From the NCBI GenBank assembly GCA_937864195.1, contig CALMJG010000174.1, positions 1-57,574 of the forward strand: 57,574 nucleotides of DNA, read 5' to 3'. This document shows, piece by piece, positions 56,842 through 57,574 of the stretch. This DNA is from an uncultured Novosphingobium sp. GTDB lineage: Bacteria > Pseudomonadota > Alphaproteobacteria > Sphingomonadales > Sphingomonadaceae. The notes beneath the pieces were generated by a model. It was not told where the DNA came from, searched no databases, and saw only the letters and a list, made by a program, of their open reading frames with translations. Both the position numbers and the translations under genes were made by a program. Positions within the stretch are counted from its first letter, which is position 1. Every line of letters starts with the position of its first letter.

Positions 56842-57574
56842 GTGGACTACGCAGCAACAGGTGAACAGGCATTGGCGCGGATCGCCGGAGCCGCGGACCT
56901 CGACACGCTGGAAAAGCTGCGGGTCGAATTTCTTGGCAAGCAGGGCTCGATCTCCGGCCTCTTGAAGACGCTGGGCGCCATGTCGCCCGAGGAACGCCAG
57001 ACCACCGGGCCGAAGATCCACGCCCTGCGCGAAAGCGTGACCGAGGCGCTGGCCGCGCGCAAGGCCGCGCTGGAACAGGCCGCGCTCGATGCCCGCCTGG
57101 CAGCGGAAAATATCGACCTCTCGCTCCCCGCGCCCGAAGCGCCGCGCGGCACGATCCACCCGGTCAGCCAGGTGATGGACGAACTGGCGGAGATCTTCGC
57201 CGACATGGGCTTCGCCGTCGCCACCGGTCCCGAGATCGAGGACGACTGGCACAACTTCACCGCGCTCAACATCCCGGAAAGCCACCCGGCCCGCGCGATG
57301 CACGACACCTTCTATTTCCCGGACAAGGACGCGGAAGAGCGCGCCATGCTGCTGCGCACGCACACCAGCCCGGTGCAGATCCGCTCCATGCTGAAGGACG
57401 GCGCGCCGATCCGGATCATTGCCCCGGGCCGCGTCTACCGCAGCGACAGCGACGCCACCCACACGCCGATGTTCCACCAGGTCGAAGGACTGGTGATCGA
57501 CAAGGGCATTCACCTCGGCCACCTCAAGTGGACGCTGGAAACCTTCCTCAAGGCCTTCTTCGAGCGCGAGGACA
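56842..57574 (+). CDS. pheS: Phenylalanyl-tRNA synthetase alpha subunit, N-terminal part
   Basis: 244 codons are present; the gene runs off the window. It starts with GTG at 56842, reading [20 protein letters not shown]. It has the coiled-coil N-terminal arm ([20 protein letters not shown]) and then the class II catalytic core: [45 protein letters not shown], and motif 2 with [20 protein letters not shown]. PheS pairs with PheT, expected downstream. It lies 74 bp behind the second AraC gene. Confidence 0.96.
   Translation, partial: MDYAATGEQALARIAGAADLDTLEKLRVEFLGKQGSISGLLKTLGAMSPEERQTTGPKIHALRESVTEALAARKAALEQAALDARLAAENIDLSLPAPEAPRGTIHPVSQVMDELAEIFADMGFAVATGPEIEDDWHNFTALNIPESHPARAMHDTFYFPDKDAEERAMLLRTHTSPVQIRSMLKDGAPIRIIAPGRVYRSDSDATHTPMFHQVEGLVIDKGIHLGHLKWTLETFLKAFFERED

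Overview
The window looks like a GC-rich chromosomal segment from an aerobic, Gram-negative alphaproteobacterium, most likely a sphingomonad (Novosphingobium/Sphingobium type). The evidence is two TonB-dependent receptors, a LigM/DesA-type tetrahydrofolate O-demethylase beside MetF, many acyl-CoA catabolic genes, GTG/TTG starts with stop-start overlaps, and sphingomonad-like intergenic palindromes. The organism call is inference from gene content. No tRNA, rRNA, CRISPR, IS element or phage gene was seen.

Layout. 1-97: tail of an acyl-CoA ligase. 145-1860: D-aminoacylase-type amidohydrolase. 1999-6798 (minus): operon of an APH-type kinase, two acyl-CoA dehydrogenases (small + large) and an Old Yellow Enzyme. 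It diverges from a crotonase-fold protein and an AMP-forming ligase (6869-9174). 9146-19166 (minus): one tightly coupled operon of a TRAP transporter (dctQ-dctM-dctP), three type III CoA-transferase/racemase genes, a fused two-domain 2-hydroxyacyl-CoA dehydratase-like protein with no cysteine at the expected Fe-S positions, and a CapA-like protein. A MarR gene diverges from it. 19895-26588: second MarR, AraC regulator, P450, DUF3237, FAD monooxygenase, LacI regulator and a second P450 with an Ala-Pro pair in helix I. 26660-33692 (plus): two MFS transporters, a TonB receptor, a di-haem cytochrome c and an OmpA-like protein.

33803-39302 (minus): CapA-like protein and a DMT-type membrane protein, then a vanillin/salicylaldehyde dehydrogenase-like ALDH, DUF3237 and MmgE/PrpD. 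39439-42129 (minus): large TonB receptor, divergent from 42481-46586 (plus), a second small + large acyl-CoA dehydrogenase pair with a nitronate monooxygenase-like protein and an SDR. 46748-48825 (minus): YqgE/AlgH and an acyl-CoA ligase. 48984-53603: CouO/ACMSD-like amidohydrolase, VOC protein, PurU, LigM-like demethylase and MetF, a plausible aromatic O-demethylation and C1 module. 53612-57574: gamma-glutamylcyclotransferase-like gene, rpmI, rplT, tandem AraC paralogues, and the start of pheS.

How it works together (inference). The segment reads as a catabolic island for carboxylic acids with cyclic, branched or phenylpropanoid skeletons. Uptake would be by TonB receptors, MFS and TRAP. CoA is attached by AMP ligases or CoA-transferases. 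Oxidation is by P450, flavin monooxygenase and paired acyl-CoA dehydrogenases. Methoxy groups are removed to tetrahydrofolate and released as formate through MetF and PurU. LacI-type palindromes (TGnAAnCGnTTnCA) occur in front of the flavin monooxygenase, the second P450/MFS pair and both TonB receptors. This suggests the LacI protein at 24329-25330 may co-ordinate much of 22.5-46.6 kb. The most unusual object is the cysteine-less fused dehydratase-like protein in the TRAP/CoA-transferase operon.
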